Assembly (NCBI RefSeq): GCF_022581195.2
Contig: NC_061471.1
Coordinates: forward strand, 10,850,001 to 10,914,000
Direction of reading: 5' to 3'
DNA length: 64,000 bases
DNA from: Helicoverpa zea
Taxonomy: Eukaryota; Arthropoda; Insecta; Lepidoptera; Noctuidae
The notes beneath the pieces are model-generated. The model made no database searches and had not been told where the DNA came from. It worked only from the letters and a program-made list of their open reading frames with translations. Both the position numbers and the translations under genes were made by a program. Positions 10,306-23,005 of this stretch are shown one piece after another. The stretch's first letter is position 1. Each line of letters opens with the position of its first letter.

Positions 10306-12972
10306 TATGAATAAGAAACCAGAGCATTGCTGAAAAAGGCCCTGCATACCACGATTTTGTTTCTTGCAACACGATTTTATAAATGCTTGAATTAAATATG
10401 TTTTATTACTGCCATAAAATTATCGAGAAAAAGAAGTCGTAGTATGTGCCAGTACCCACAAATGCTATCATTGCATTCAGAGTGTCCTCCCACTGACCTC
10501 CACTAAAGTCTTTTAAAAAAGGTCAAATCTACTTTAAAAAGCTGAATACCGGAAACGGTAACATTTCAATTCGAAGTTTAAACCCATAAATGGAATTATC
10601 TCTACATTTCTTTTATTGACCATTTCAATTTTATGTATAAGAAATAAGGGCGAAATTGCAATGGCTTTCAATTTGGAAAATTGAAATAAAATTTTGTGGC
10701 TATCTCGCTGCTTACTCACTAATTCAGGGTTGTCTAAATTAGAAAGTTTATTAAGCTATGATTTTTCTCTTTCATCGCTATAAGTTTTATTTTAACATAA
10801 TTTTGACAGTCACAATAGCTAAATTATATGGATTTCCTCTCAAAAATAAGTTATAAGTTTTGTTTGCTTTATAGAATTTCATTAACTATTAGACCGATTA
10901 AAAAAATCCAGTGCTAGATAGCCTACGAATCGAGGAACGTTATAGACTATTATAAAGTGAGAGGAGCGATTATCACGGAACGCGGCAGGTGAAACCGCAG
11001 ATTGAAAGTAGTAAGTATACGGAAGAAGCTAATAGTAATATAAACGTCATGTTTATCTTTTACTAAGAAACCAACATTTCGACAACCCTACTTTAAGTCC
11101 CAAACTATCAGTACAGAGCAAGACTCACATTTTTATATCGCCCCCCACTGGTAACAATAACTAGTGAATTTATGACAAACAAACCGACGAACATTACTAT
11201 AGGAAACACTTTTACAACGTCGTTAAACGCCATAATAATGACCATTATTTATTAAAAATATTTAAATGTCAAAACAGATGGGACTAATGTTCGTGGATAG
11301 TATGAGAGCTGGTGATTGATTTAGTGATTTTATTGGTATACTATTTTTAACTGAAAAATGAAACATGCTAAGATTTACCTCTTCTGCTTCTATTTTTAAA
11401 TTACTAGAATCTTCTTTAACATCTATATCAAGATGTAGTATATATGTACATTGTACATAGTCATATACATTACTCGTTTCTGTCAGCGGTTTTACTCGCT
11501 TACCGTGTAAAGTACTCCGTGCGCCTAGATAAAAATAGCCTATAGACATACATAGTCTTTATTTGACAAATGAGCTATCTAGCACAGCGATAATTTGTCA
11601 AATTGGACCTGTATGTGCCCGTGTATAGTAGTAGTTCCTGGTAAGCAAGCAAAACACAGTATTCAGCTGTAGTAAAGATAAATAAATAGAGACCAATGAT
11701 ATTCTACTTTCTCTAGGAAGTTAGCTTTTAAATTCATGCAAGACAAGTTCAAAAAAATAACAAGCATAATTTATTAAAAATGACACGTAAACTGCATAAA
11801 CCAAGATATGATTTGTTAACCAACTCCCAAACAATATTTACAAATTGCTTGAGGAAGTCGTTAATTTAATATTTTCGATGTTAACATGCTCACTAAATAG
11901 CTGTCATCAACGGTGTTCTTAATGAATAAAAGCTTTTTATTTAATGGGGTTATAGACCGTGTACCACGTAGTAACGTGGGTGTCATACAAATCATGGTGA
12001 TATTATTTATTTATTAGTGGCGGATCTACCGGAGGCACTAAGGGCAAGCCCACATATCTAATTTACTTGTGACGTCTCAGTTATTTCCTCTTTTTATGTA
12101 CTCTCCTATATGCAAGCTTATGTTAGTATTATCCCTATGAACTCCCTTAGTTACTCCCTTCTGTACTATCCTTATGTAGGTATTCCAATAGTATATTTTA
12201 TGTACTACACCTTTTTTCCAAAATACTGCGATACGGACAAATATAAATAAACATTTTATGTATAAAATTACTTTCTAGGAAACATTTTTATAGCTTGTTT
12301 GATTGTTAGGTTCAAAAAATCACACAAACAAAAAATGTAGGCTTCAAAACTTTCTACATTCTTCCTGAGTAACATACGGTGTTAATTTATCCCGGTACCG
12401 GCAGTAGTTTTCTCGTGAAAACGGTTATATATAACATAGTTGCACAATCCATAACAGCAATAAATTATTCGTGGTCAAGATTTCATAATTGGGTAAAGTG
12501 GGGAAATAATGTCATACTATGTCCCAGCTCAACATAATTAACTTACAAAAATTTCCAACACCTTTATCAAAGGTAGAAGTTAAAAACTGAGTGTAACCCA
12601 ATTAAAGGCTCGCTTATCGGCCCTCACTATTAATAAGCTCCTCATTAAGTGTTAATTGATTGCTCAATTAATTAGCTGATTAAATTGACGTTCAATCGTG
12701 AACTTTGAATATTTTATTTTAAAATTTTACCCCTATTTTTATACAAGTTTTTATAGGGACTTTTTTTGATAAAATTTACAAATAGTAGGTTTATGGATGG
12801 CTGAACTTCGATGTAGTTGTATCTGTGTTATGAAACTAAACAGGCGATATTTTTTTCGATTACCTACAATAGTAGCCATTTAATATGGCCAGTTTCACCA
12901 GTTACCTATAAAGTGTCTGATATAGCAGAAACTTTTGGATTCACAGGTCTCGGATAGTAATATCAGATAACA
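10306..12972. other. Intergenic; possible homeodomain-rich patch at its end
   Basis: No gene recognised. Around 12600-12700 there is a run of ATTA/TAAT cores (TCATTAAGTG, GTTAATTGATTG, TCAATTAATTAGCTG) beside a GC-rich TATCGGCCCTC. This resembles a regulatory patch but is unproven. Confidence 0.35.
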
Positions 12973-12981
12973 AACCACTTC

Positions 12982-13646
12982 AAATGTCCATGTTCAGCCT
13001 ACCCCAGTCTCTGTTGGAAGCTCGGTACTCGAAGTTGTTGACTCATATATCTACCTAGGACAAGTAGTCCAATTAGGTAGGTCCAACTTCGAGAAAGAGG
13101 TCAACCGCCGAATCCAACTCGGCTGGGCAGCGTTCGGGAAACTACGCAATGTCTTTTCGTCCGACATACCTCAGTGCCTCAAGACGAAAGTCTTCAACCA
13201 ATGTGTTTTACCAGTGATGACTTACGGCACCGAAACGTGGTCTCTCACTATCGGCCTCATCTCAAAGCTCAAAGTCGCTCAACGAGCTATGGAGAGGGCT
13301 ATGCTCGGTGTTTCTCTACGTGATCGAATCCGAAACGAGGAGATCCGTAGACGAACCAAAGTCACCGATATAGCCCACCGGATTAGCAAGTTGAAGTGGC
13401 AATGGGCAGGCCATATTGCTCGCAGAGCAGATGGCAGATGGGGCCGAAAAGTGCTGGAGTGGAGACCACGGACTAGCAAGCGTAGCGTAGGACGTCCACC
13501 AACGAGGTGGACAGACGACCTTATAAAGGTCGCCGGAAGACGCTGGATGCAGGTTGCTTCCAACAGGTATCTGTGGAGATCAAAGGGGGAGGCCTATGTT
13601 CAGCAGTGGACGTCCTATGGCTGAGATGATGATGATGATGATGATG
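12982..13646 (+). mobile_element. 5'-truncated RTE-type LINE fragment
   Basis: A 3' fragment of an RTE-like LINE ending in a (GAT)n tail. A 9-bp TSD, AACCACTTC, flanks it exactly (12973-12981 and 13647-13655). The coding remnant begins at about 12984 and ends at TGA 13622-13624. It encodes the region just after the RT core: Y-I-Y-L-G-Q, then M-T-Y-G-T-E-T-W, K-W-Q-W-A-G-H-I-A-R, and G-R-P-P-T-R-W-T-D-D. The same motifs occur in the full-length element at 28363-32402, but the two are different subfamilies. Confidence 0.9.
12984..13624 (+). pseudogene. C-terminal remnant of RTE ORF2 (reverse transcriptase)
   Basis: About 213 codons are open without a stop from 12984. The catalytic RT motifs and the whole endonuclease are missing because of 5' truncation, so it cannot be active. 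The open frame and exact TSD imply a fairly recent insertion. Function of this C-terminal block in RTE proteins is not well established. Confidence 0.85.
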
Positions 13647-13655
13647 AACCACTTC

Positions 13656-15079
13656 GGTAACCAGTGAAACAGGGCCTTACTGACTAAAATATTAAGGTAG
13701 TCACAAGAACAATATCTTAGACTCAAGGAGTTGTAGTTTCTCTAGGACCTAGAGAACCTTACAAACGAGCAAACACAACCAAAGGATTAAAAAAAACAAA
13801 TCAATAAAAGAAAATAAACAGCAATCAATTATTTAATAGCCCAGTCATGAAGCTATTAACCACGGCACATTTTCCCCACTCTCCCCCAATTACGATATTA
13901 CGGGGCAAGCGTGAAGTGAAATTAAAGTTCTTTGATCAAAGGTAAATTAGTTGGGACTTGATCAATATGGTATTTATCTATATGTGGGAATGTGTTTGTA
14001 GGTTGATGGCTGGTACCTTTTGCTTTTTGAGGTTTGGGGCTTTGAAAATAGCGGGTTTTTGTTCTTGTGGATCACGACTTCACTATCGTGAACTTTATTG
14101 GGAGTTTTATGCAGAATATTTAAATAATAAAAATCTGACTAATTAACAGAACCAGGGATTGCCCTTGGGTACATTTTTATTTTATAATCGTCGGATTTGT
14201 GGCACCATTTCATTAAAGTTGTCTCAAAAGGGCTTCAGCGGGTTGGCTTCGGCATCACGTTCGCCTCAATGAATCCGGAACTCTATAATCCATGCACTTG
14301 TCATTATTCTACCTTTGCTAATATTTTTAAGCTGAAGAGCGTGTTTCTTTGTTTGCCCAAATAAGCAACTTACAGAAACTACTGGTCCGAATATAAAAAA
14401 ATCTTAAGGTTGCTAGCCCATTTATCGAAAAATGCTATAGGTCAGCTTTATACAATACTGTGGGATACAAACGGTATCGATTTAAAAAATGCCCTTTTTT
14501 TCTGAGGCCTTTCTGGATGGCAAAACCAAGTAGGCATGATAACACATGCTTTTCGTCTCTTTAAAGATACTAGGTGTTTTCGTGGCCACAACATGTTACC
14601 GGCAAAGTAATTTAAAGTAAAGATAAATAGCTCAATAAACCAAAAGGCTTAACTATTTATTATTATCATTTTAACATTAGAGTGATGGATAGACGTTTTT
14701 ATTTACTGTTGTCTCAATTTATTACAAAAAAGATGGATGTGTTATTTATTTATTGTTTTAGAGATTTTAAATTGTTACTTTTTAAAAGTGAGATATGGGC
14801 TTTTCCTTCGATAAAGAGAACTTTAATCCAGCCACGGCTATACAGAGAGTCAAAATTTGACTTGGTTTGCATTATTGACCCTAACCCTGTAGAAACTGAA
14901 AACAATACAAATGTGCATAAAAGTCGAAATACTATTTTTACTTTTTGCAACTAAGAATTCCTTTAAACACTAATCCGAAAACAGTTCCCTACTTAAGCAA
15001 ACAATCAACAATCGATTCTTAAGAACCACTTCTATCCAGTCCGGAGCAGTTCGAACCAGTTCAAACCGGTTGAAACAAG
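13656..15079. other. Intergenic; palindromic TCF-type site
   Basis: No coding sequence recognised. At 13930-13941 lies CTTTGATCAAAG, a perfect 12-bp palindrome made of two overlapping TCF/LEF cores (CTTTGAT), in a locally GC-richer stretch (13850-13940). Otherwise unremarkable. Confidence 0.35.
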
Positions 15080-15115
15080 ATGGCTGAGCTAAAACAAAGA
15101 GCTTCGGCTGCACAA
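15080..15115 (+). CDS. Candidate first coding exon (12 codons), unrecognised
   Basis: ATG at 15080 lies in a good start context (AACAAGATGGCTG: A at -3, G at +4). It opens M-A-E-L-K-Q-R-A-S-A-A-Q and runs straight into a strong splice donor, GTGAGT, at 15116. The exon would end in phase 0. I cannot find the next exon in the window, so the gene, if real, has a long first intron. It could also be chance. Expressed-sequence support would be decisive. Confidence 0.25.
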
Positions 15116-15121
15116 GTGAGT

Positions 15122-18100
15122 GCTTCTCGTTTATGAGTTCTTAGTATTTCTCCGAGTTCTTAAATGTGTAAGGATGTTTATGGATCCTTGTTTAAGAGTT
15201 CTCGTGCTTGAGGACTTGAGGTGGATGTTTATGTCTCGTTTGTTGATATGACAATGGAACACACGACTCTTTAGTTTCTATTTATGTTTATGCAGACAAA
15301 CTAAACTAATTTAACGTCAACTGTAGTAAAAGTAGCAGTAGATAGTTTTGATGATACATAACGAACCCAACTGAAATAGCTTCCTTCAAAATATTTATAA
15401 AGATCCACCTCCAAGCCCACAAATATTTCAATACAAGACTCCTAAAATCAAAAGACAAGATACGATCATAAACTAAAATAAGGCACGTGCCCTTAAAAGC
15501 CCAAGTTCCAAAACTCCTTTGTTAACAGATTCCGTTGCCTAGCAACTATAAAGATCCCTAGTGATAAATTAACATTTTGATCGACCCATCTTGGATTGTT
15601 GAAGTCATTTACGTAAGCAGACTTCGTATCCTATCAATTTCATAGAAAATTTACGGGGTCCCATCAAAATTAGGATCCTCCTTTTGTTTATAGGGTAGGT
15701 ACAGATGTTTGGAAGGCCTCGTAATAAGTCTAAGGCCCTTCTGTTTTATGTCTCCCTGATCTGAATAGGGATCCCATTTTATAGTTTTGGCCTTGATTCT
15801 TTGTTGAGTTAATTTTGGAATTTTGTGACAGGAAAGGTTTTTGCTATGCTTTGGTTCAGTTATAATTTATGTGTACCTACTAAGCCTAGCTCATTTCACG
15901 GTTGCAGTTCGTAACATGCGTGTATTTAAATTCCCCTTTATTCTGAGCTACAATTCGCCCCATAATCTGAGCCGCCATTATGTTTTGCTTGTAACGTAGA
16001 CAGCTCAAGCTAGAAAGAGAGAATTTCATATAACCGCTCTTCAATATTCAAATAGTTATTCTTAATAAGTAGGCAGTTAATGTCCATGGCATAAAATGAC
16101 AAACATAAACTATAGTATTTTCACCTGCCATCTGGTCTATTTGAGTTTATAAACATCGTAAACTATAATAACTATATTAAAACAGAACTAACACTAAAAT
16201 GGGTTAAACGCCACTCAATTATAAACCGTATTTCTATACAAATATGATGTATATTATGTTTTCATGGCGTGTTTTATTGATACGTTATGTTTATATAGAG
16301 CACGAGATGGAGTAAATATTTTTTCTGTACTAATATGGCAAATAAAAGAATCACCTGTGGACAGAACTATTAAACTACAGAGGATACTAAAATCAAAGTA
16401 CAGTCAGTCGGATAAGTCACTGGACACAAATTTCCAAAACTGCTAAAAAGCTTCTTAAAAACCTCGCTTTGGACGTCATGCCAGCAGGATGCTAAATTAT
16501 CAAGTTATCATTTAAAATGGTTTATTTGATTCATAAGTCTTCAAATATTGACTACGAGTAAGAAGTGTTTTTAATATCAAGCAAATATAACTCACGTTTG
16601 AGGATATTTTGTTCTGTTTTTGTTGAATAGCTGCAAAACATGGATTAACAGTCTTTGAGTATCAAGGTTCATTAGTTACTCTCTGATGGACTGGACAGAC
16701 TGAACGTGGAGGATTTAAAGTGTTCTCACTTACTTTTTGGGTACCTACGATAAAAATGATCATCGGAAATGCATGTAAAATCTAACAATTAAGACAGGAG
16801 CAACTATTATAATTGCAGCTACCGTCTGAATGGAACAATTGGCGAAGTTTAATTAAGGGGCTGTCAGTCGTATCGAGCCTCATACGGAATGTTCACAACT
16901 TCGCTTTAAGTGGCGCTAGCTCTGTTTGGTGTACGTTAGAACTTAGGTGTTAGAGAGTCTTATAGACCTCTAGTTATATTTTGGGAACTGAAAATTTTGG
17001 AGCTCAAATGGTCTGAATTTTGGATTTTACTGCCACTTTGTATTGAGGGAACTATCCTTTGGAATTACCGGCCTATGCACTATGATACTCTTATTTACCT
17101 TGTGGCCCTTAAGATTAAGCAAATAAATATATTAGATAACAAACAATAGAGTTTAAGTGTTGCAAATGGTAGAAACGACAAACTAACAAGATTTTCGTCA
17201 CCTTTTGAGACCTTTTTTTGTACTCAACTTCATCATACTGGCAGTTTTTCAGTATTTTGTGATTAGCCTAATAAAAAAAATGTTTTCACTACTGCAGTTT
17301 TAGATACTTCCCTTCACCCCACAATCTATAACTAATAAGAAATAATAGAACTAGGCGTTGTTGTACATCAAAACTAAGAGGCTGTCGGTTACGCGGTTTG
17401 CAAACTTAGAACTTGGAATTTGTAGCTGCGGTGGAAGCGATCTAGAAACTTGCTATGGTCGATAATACACCCCCAAGTTATCCATACAGTTTAGGGTTTG
17501 TTTAGTCTAGCGTAGTACACTTGTACAACTATTTGAGAACATGATCAGCCTCTAAATACAAAGGAAAGAAAAACAGGAAAATAATTTCCAAAATTGACCG
17601 AAAAATCTAAACAGTTTTTTGTTATTCCAAATGTGGATTGAGCGGCTTTATTCACGACACGATACATACTTCTTCGATGATAGTGCACAAAGACTTTCCA
17701 CTGCGGTCATGTGTTTCATCATCAAATGTATTTCTTGTTCATAAATAAATAATTTGTCTATCTATTTACCCAGTAATGTTAGAGTCCAATTTCTATATCG
17801 ATGTATTAAACCAAAAGCTGGAAAGCTATATTTTAACATGGGGCTAACCGACCGTGTGTGAAAAAGGTGTCCCGACATAAAAAAAAAACCTGTTTCCACA
17901 TGTCGGTATTACTTAGATTAATATTTTCCTATGGGACCCTTTAGCAACAAATCATAATTCATTATTATACCAGTCTATAAATAGCTAGTCGACATTAACC
18001 TGGTATTTAGAAAGTCCAGTACAGAAGATTACAATCAAATCAACTACAATGAGCCTAAAGCCATAAATGAACAATTAAAAAAAACGTTAAACCCTTGTTT

Positions 18101-18915
18101 AAATTGTCACCTGTTGTATTGGAACTTGTCTAATCGCTTGCTAAGCCGTAAAAAAGGTATTTCCGTAATGATTATTTATGTTATAAACTGTAGCGATATT
18201 TAGAAGGCAATAGAAAAAAAGAAAAAATGAAAGGTTTTTATGTCAAATATTATAATTATAGTTACAGCTCATTGTCATTGTTTCGTACAGAAACAATCAT
18301 TCTCGGTGTTTTTGCATCACATTAACGATTGCAATGTTATATCACCATTAAATCTGCGCCTATATGATATGATAAAAACTTGTCATGACAAAGTGAGTTA
18401 AACATTTTTAGCCTTTATATTTACAAAGCTTGAAAAGGAAGGTTATGATCTGTCATACCTTAAGGAACAAATAAGTGTTTTTTAATTGTTAAAAACGCTA
18501 TATCTTGTCGCTTAACCCACCCGCTACATTTAATTCTCGTCAAAATCACAAGTGTCGGCGCGTGTCCAGTGTTTGTTCGTTTTTTACACCAGTTTATACT
18601 GAATATTGACCAGTTATAAATCGGACATGTTGTAAATATAACACGAATAAAGATACGTTTGTTTTTGCGAGCAACGATGAAAAATATTGATTGATACTAT
18701 TATTTAATGCCGATTATAACGTGTCAGATTATGGAACTGTCTTCACAAAGTTGTACATGATAAGTCGATACGTCAGCGTCTGATTGTAGATTTCAATACA
18801 AATATAATTTTATTCAGTTTGTGGACACATGCCGACGCTAGACACTCTTATTTCAAGGGTCATCTGTCAATATCTTTGCAAAACACAGGTATCCATTACA
18901 CAAACATAACCTAGG
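15122..18915. other. No gene recognised; one SINE fragment
   Basis: AT-rich sequence. The only identified element is the family B SINE tail at 17836-17889. Short ORFs here have no supporting signals. Confidence 0.45.
17836..17889 (+). repeat. 3' fragment of SINE family B
   Basis: About 54 bases beginning ACATGGGGCTAACCGACC match the tail of the SINE at 2008-2280, ending in an A-run. The tRNA-like head is absent, so it is 5'-truncated. Confidence 0.75.
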
Positions 18916-19054
18916 TATAGTTATCGGCACGGATGTTGAGCCCTGACCTTCACCTGCGCAGAAGCGATTTATTGGTTTATTGCCTCATGTGTACAGTGCG
19001 CAAAGCGATCCCCACTCTTCCGCCGAGAGCTCAATATCCGTGCCGGTAACTATA
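18916..19054. mobile_element. 139-bp terminal-inverted-repeat element (MITE)
   Basis: The ends are inverted repeats of about 26 bp with two mismatches: left TATAGTTATCGGCACGGATG, right CATCCGTGCC-like sequence ending GGTAACTATA. The interior is GC-richer than its surroundings. The TSD cannot be separated from the TA-rich ends. The superfamily is undetermined. Confidence 0.75.
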
Positions 19055-19534
19055 CACATGCACTTTAAACTTACCTACTGTTACGCTCAATTCTTTATCA
19101 CATTTGTTTCTTGATCTAACCACGTTTCAAATTACAAGAATACCAACGAACCAATCCAAATCCCTCTCCAGATCTAAGATTCATTACCTCACAAACAACA
19201 AACTAAACCCCACTAAAATTCTTACAAAAAACTACTAACAAAGATCTCTCCACCACGAAATCGGAAAGCTTTTAAAACAGTGGAAGAATTAAACTGCTCT
19301 CAGTCCGCAGTTTCTTTAATCCAGGTGGAATCGATTGAGCAGTCCGCACTCTCAATAATGCAGCTGATGTTTAAAAAGAGTCCGGAGACTGGAGAGCTCT
19401 CGGTGCTGTTGCGATGCTTTTGTTTAAGGGTTGGCTGTTTGTGCTAGGCGGTAGTGGGAGCGATTGTGGCTCTTTGTTGGCTGCGGTGGCTGAAGAGTTT
19501 GTTTGCTTGAACGCGATCTCAAGAAGCAATGTAC
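19055..19534. other. Intergenic, no recognised feature
   Basis: Moderately GC-rich stretch (19300-19530) with several G/T-rich segments just before the solo LTR. No open frame with splice support is seen. Confidence 0.4.
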
Positions 19535-19835
19535 TGTGGTGTGGTCTATGATCACGTAGTGATTAGTTAGTATTGATAATGTTAAGATAAGTAGACGATA
19601 GGAATGCCTCGTACAGAATAAGATATTTAATAAGATAGTAATTAGTTAAGATAAGCACGTAGCTTTTCCTTTGTATAAATAGCGTAGTATATTCAATAAA
19701 GGGGTGCACTTCTTAGTAGGTATTGGTTGCCTTGACTATACCTAGACATGTAGTTCTGTTGTTTTATTAACACGTCTATCCTCATCAACACCTAAGGACC
19801 CTGCCTGTCGGAAGGTTGGCAAGCCCAACATCACA
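19535..19835 (+). mobile_element. Solo LTR of an LTR retrotransposon
   Basis: A 301-bp segment starting TGTGGTG and ending CATCACA (TG...CA ends). It is flanked by an exact 4-bp TSD, GTAC (19531-19534 and 19836-19839). It contains a TATA-like TATAAAT at 19674 and an AATAAA at about 19695, in the order expected within an LTR. No gag or pol lies on either side, so the internal part was probably lost by LTR-LTR recombination. A 4-bp TSD fits Ty3/gypsy-type elements, which is inference. Confidence 0.8.
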
Positions 19836-19839
19836 GTAC

Positions 19840-22340
19840 CGATTTCAACTATTCGTTGAGAGTTAGATAATTAGTTATTATTTCGACATCGGCCTTTATT
19901 ACCTACTCATAGAAATTTAAAAATTTACCGAAGTAGGTAAGTATACCTAGACGTATCTTTCCTTATTTAACTTGATTAATTAATTGAAATACTTTGTGAT
20001 GTCTTCGTCAATTTCACTTCCGTGTATCTTGTTGAATGTCAAAATTCACATAGCCGCAAAATAATCGACTCAGCTAATAAACTTATAAACCGCGTCCGCT
20101 CATGCTGTGACCGCACCCTGTATCCGCACAGAACTCCCTGATTACGAACGTACTGAATACGATATTCGATTTGAAATTAAAATCAACACCAACGGTCCCA
20201 CCACTGTTTTCAACTAATTACAATTTTAATTAAGATATCTTGTGAACCATCGATAAAGGAACATTTGTATTGAAAATTCACATTTTCTGATACAGATAAC
20301 AATTCGTAGTGTATTTTTCGACATGAAAAATGAGTATTGTTTCATGAATATACAAGGTGAAAAAGAATATTTAAATATTTGCGGATAGTTTTGTTTATTT
20401 TTAATAAAAATGTGCTACAATATTTTTATTTCTGTCTATACCTACAAACTTTATTATGAAGTATCTATGAGAATATTTTTATGTGTATCTGTTGCGGGCC
20501 AATTTTTTTTTGTTAAGTATTTGTTTCAAGTGATGTGGCAGGATATGGTTAGTATTTATTTGTGTCAAATGTAGAACTTTCTTATCACACAATGTTACCA
20601 TTGATCAGACTTAGGTGAATGTGGATCATTTTGAAAATTAGTACCTATCTATCAGAACCCAATTTAAGTTATTGCAATATAAACAAAACGGGTATAATAT
20701 AACATTTATGTACTAGCTAAGTAGTGTAGGTGCATTAGTTAATAGTAAAGTCACCATTAGCGCTATTATGACATATTTTACACGGTCATAAGAAAAACAC
20801 AAGTAGAGTAAAGTTATTACTGTAACGCCAGTATTACCGTAATGTTCGTGGTTAATAGTAATTACTGTAAAAACAACACGAAAAGCTAATTCACAGAAAC
20901 ATTTGTATGTATCGTTTTTGTGGCACTTCAAAGTTGCAATATGCAAGAGACATATTAGAACTTTGCATCCTCATTTTAATGCATAATATTTGAATACTAA
21001 AAATAGCGATTTTAATAAAACCTTTGAAAATTTTTCTTCACAATACTTTCTTCAAAATTAACTTTTATTTGCAAAAAAACATTGTGGAATATATTCGTAA
21101 CAGCTGCTCCAGATATTAACAAAATACAAACACGAACCTATCAAACATACAAAAAACAGTTTTGACCCAAAAACAAATGAAATGAATTTCATGAATAAAA
21201 CTATATCGGTAAAATGTTTTATCCCATATAATAAAAACAGGCGCATGAACTTCAATCAACAATGTTTCATTATTTACAGGTATAAACGTCAGTTTTCAGG
21301 CAACTCATGGAAACTGAAAGCGCTCATAGTTCAGCCTGAAACATTTGTAATTACGCAACCCTCAACTCTAGGGTTGGCACCATTCATTTCACGAAATTTG
21401 TTTTTTTTTTCTCATTTTATTTTAGTCGGGTTGTTTTACGTGTCTGCGAACTTTTTCGCGTATCTAGAAGGAATATAACTACCTTATAGTTTTTACTTAT
21501 TCTTTGAGTTGGGATAACATCAGATGGTTCCATTCGCTGTGGGTGCAGTTGGTAGGAGTCAGACTAGAACCTAGTTAATTCTGGAGCTCTTTGTGCAACG
21601 ACCGCGGTTTCTTCGTATCCTTCGCGAAGAAATAATATACTGGAATTGAGTAACTTAAGCAAGGATAAGTTGTAAAATCGGTCCAGTAGCAGATTTTATT
21701 AGGTAAGTTAAGACTAATCAGACATATGTAGGTAGGTACCCATTAGGTGTTAAGCGACTTCACAGTATTAGAGTAAAAAAGTACTTTACTGCATTAAATT
21801 CGAATGTTTTTTTAACAATTATTAGGGTACTCAATATAAATATTAAATTTTTCCAATAAGATTTTTATACTTAATATTGTTTTGAAAGGGAAAAAGTATG
21901 AATTATAACAAAAAAAAAAACATAAAATGACGTAAGTAATGTTGTTTACCTTCCAGCGTCAACCCTTGTGCAACTAGCGGACTGATTGCAAAAGTTCAGT
22001 GAAAAATATCGAAGCCTTTTAGCCTGCCGTATTTTTATTTGAATGTTATTTCAAAAACAAATCCCCTGTCGTTGTTAGTGACACACTTACGTATTTCAGA
22101 TATTTTCTTTTATTGTTTTATTATATTAGGCTGTATTTTTGGTATGTGTTTTGATATTATGGGTAATGGTCGATTTTAAAACTTTATCTAACTTTGTAGA
22201 AACTTATAAAAAAATCGAAAAATTAATTCAACAGACAGAGTATCTACGCAACGATATTTTTAATGAAATAATGTAAATTAAGTTATTTACATAATTAGCT
22301 ATCAGGTACGCCATTGATCATACGCCATAGTATGCTATAA
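19840..22340. other. Intergenic, no recognised feature
   Basis: AT-rich. Several ORFs of 60-100 codons occur on both strands but have AT-rich, repetitive composition and no domain or splice support. Confidence 0.45.
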
Positions 22341-22479
22341 TTTCCTTGTACCAAATGCTGAATCATATCATTCAACACTTATCGCAAGCCAATAACTTTA
22401 TTCAACGACAAGAATGTCAAACACGACCGGAGAACGCAACCATCCGTCGCCGTTGCACGTTGCCAGGTCGCACATTCTG

Positions 22480-22720
22480 CCATGACGACATACATACACA
22501 CTCAACGCTCGTGTCATTATTACCACGCACACAAACACAACAGTATCACGCGCCAACCAACTGACGCGCACACACGCTTAGATCTCACGCACACAAGTGC
22601 ACGCGCGTCTGACGTCGCGCGGCCGCGTCGCTCGCACTGCCCGGCGAGCTGGCAACAGCGCGTATTTATTTTTAGTACAACGGTTGTCGTGTCGATCGCA
22701 TCACGTGTATTAATTCTTTA
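22480..22720 (+). promoter_or_regulatory. CpG-rich probable promoter of the MADF-BESS gene
   Basis: About 240 bases of GC/CpG-rich and (CA)-rich sequence stand out from AT-rich surroundings, roughly 290 bases upstream of the start codon at 23006. They include a CRE-like TGACGTCG, an E-box TCACGTGT and a block of CG dinucleotides at 22590-22660. A TATA-like TATTTATTTTTAG follows at about 22663. The transcription start is not visible. The 74-codon ORFs here are compositional artefacts. Confidence 0.45.
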
Positions 22721-23005
22721 TTCAAAAATTGTGTATAATTCATAAGGAATAAGCATCGAAAATAGTGTAGAATTATTATTTAGATGATTTAAATGAAGTG
22801 TGTGCGTTAAATTACCAAAATAAAGTGACATTTCGTGGTAAACTTCTATGTTGTGTTTCAAGTACGATCAAAACAAAGTTGCACTGACGTCAACGTGTTT
22901 GTTCATTCTAATTGGAACCTTATGTGCAGTGAATACCGTTCAAGACTGTTTGGCAGTCGTTTATGAGATTATATGTCTTTGTTAGTTACGAAGTGTTTGA
23001 ATACT

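Noticed and set aside
13279..13563. 94-codon minus-strand ORF
   Set aside because: Antisense shadow of the RTE coding remnant on the plus strand.
22480..22660. CRISPR-like or regularly spaced repeats
   Set aside because: CA-rich simple sequence without a fixed repeat or spacer unit, and the genome is animal.
22346..22745. Overlapping 72- and 87-codon ORFs before the MADF-BESS gene
   Set aside because: His/Thr- and Arg-rich translations reflect (CA)n and CpG composition of the promoter region.
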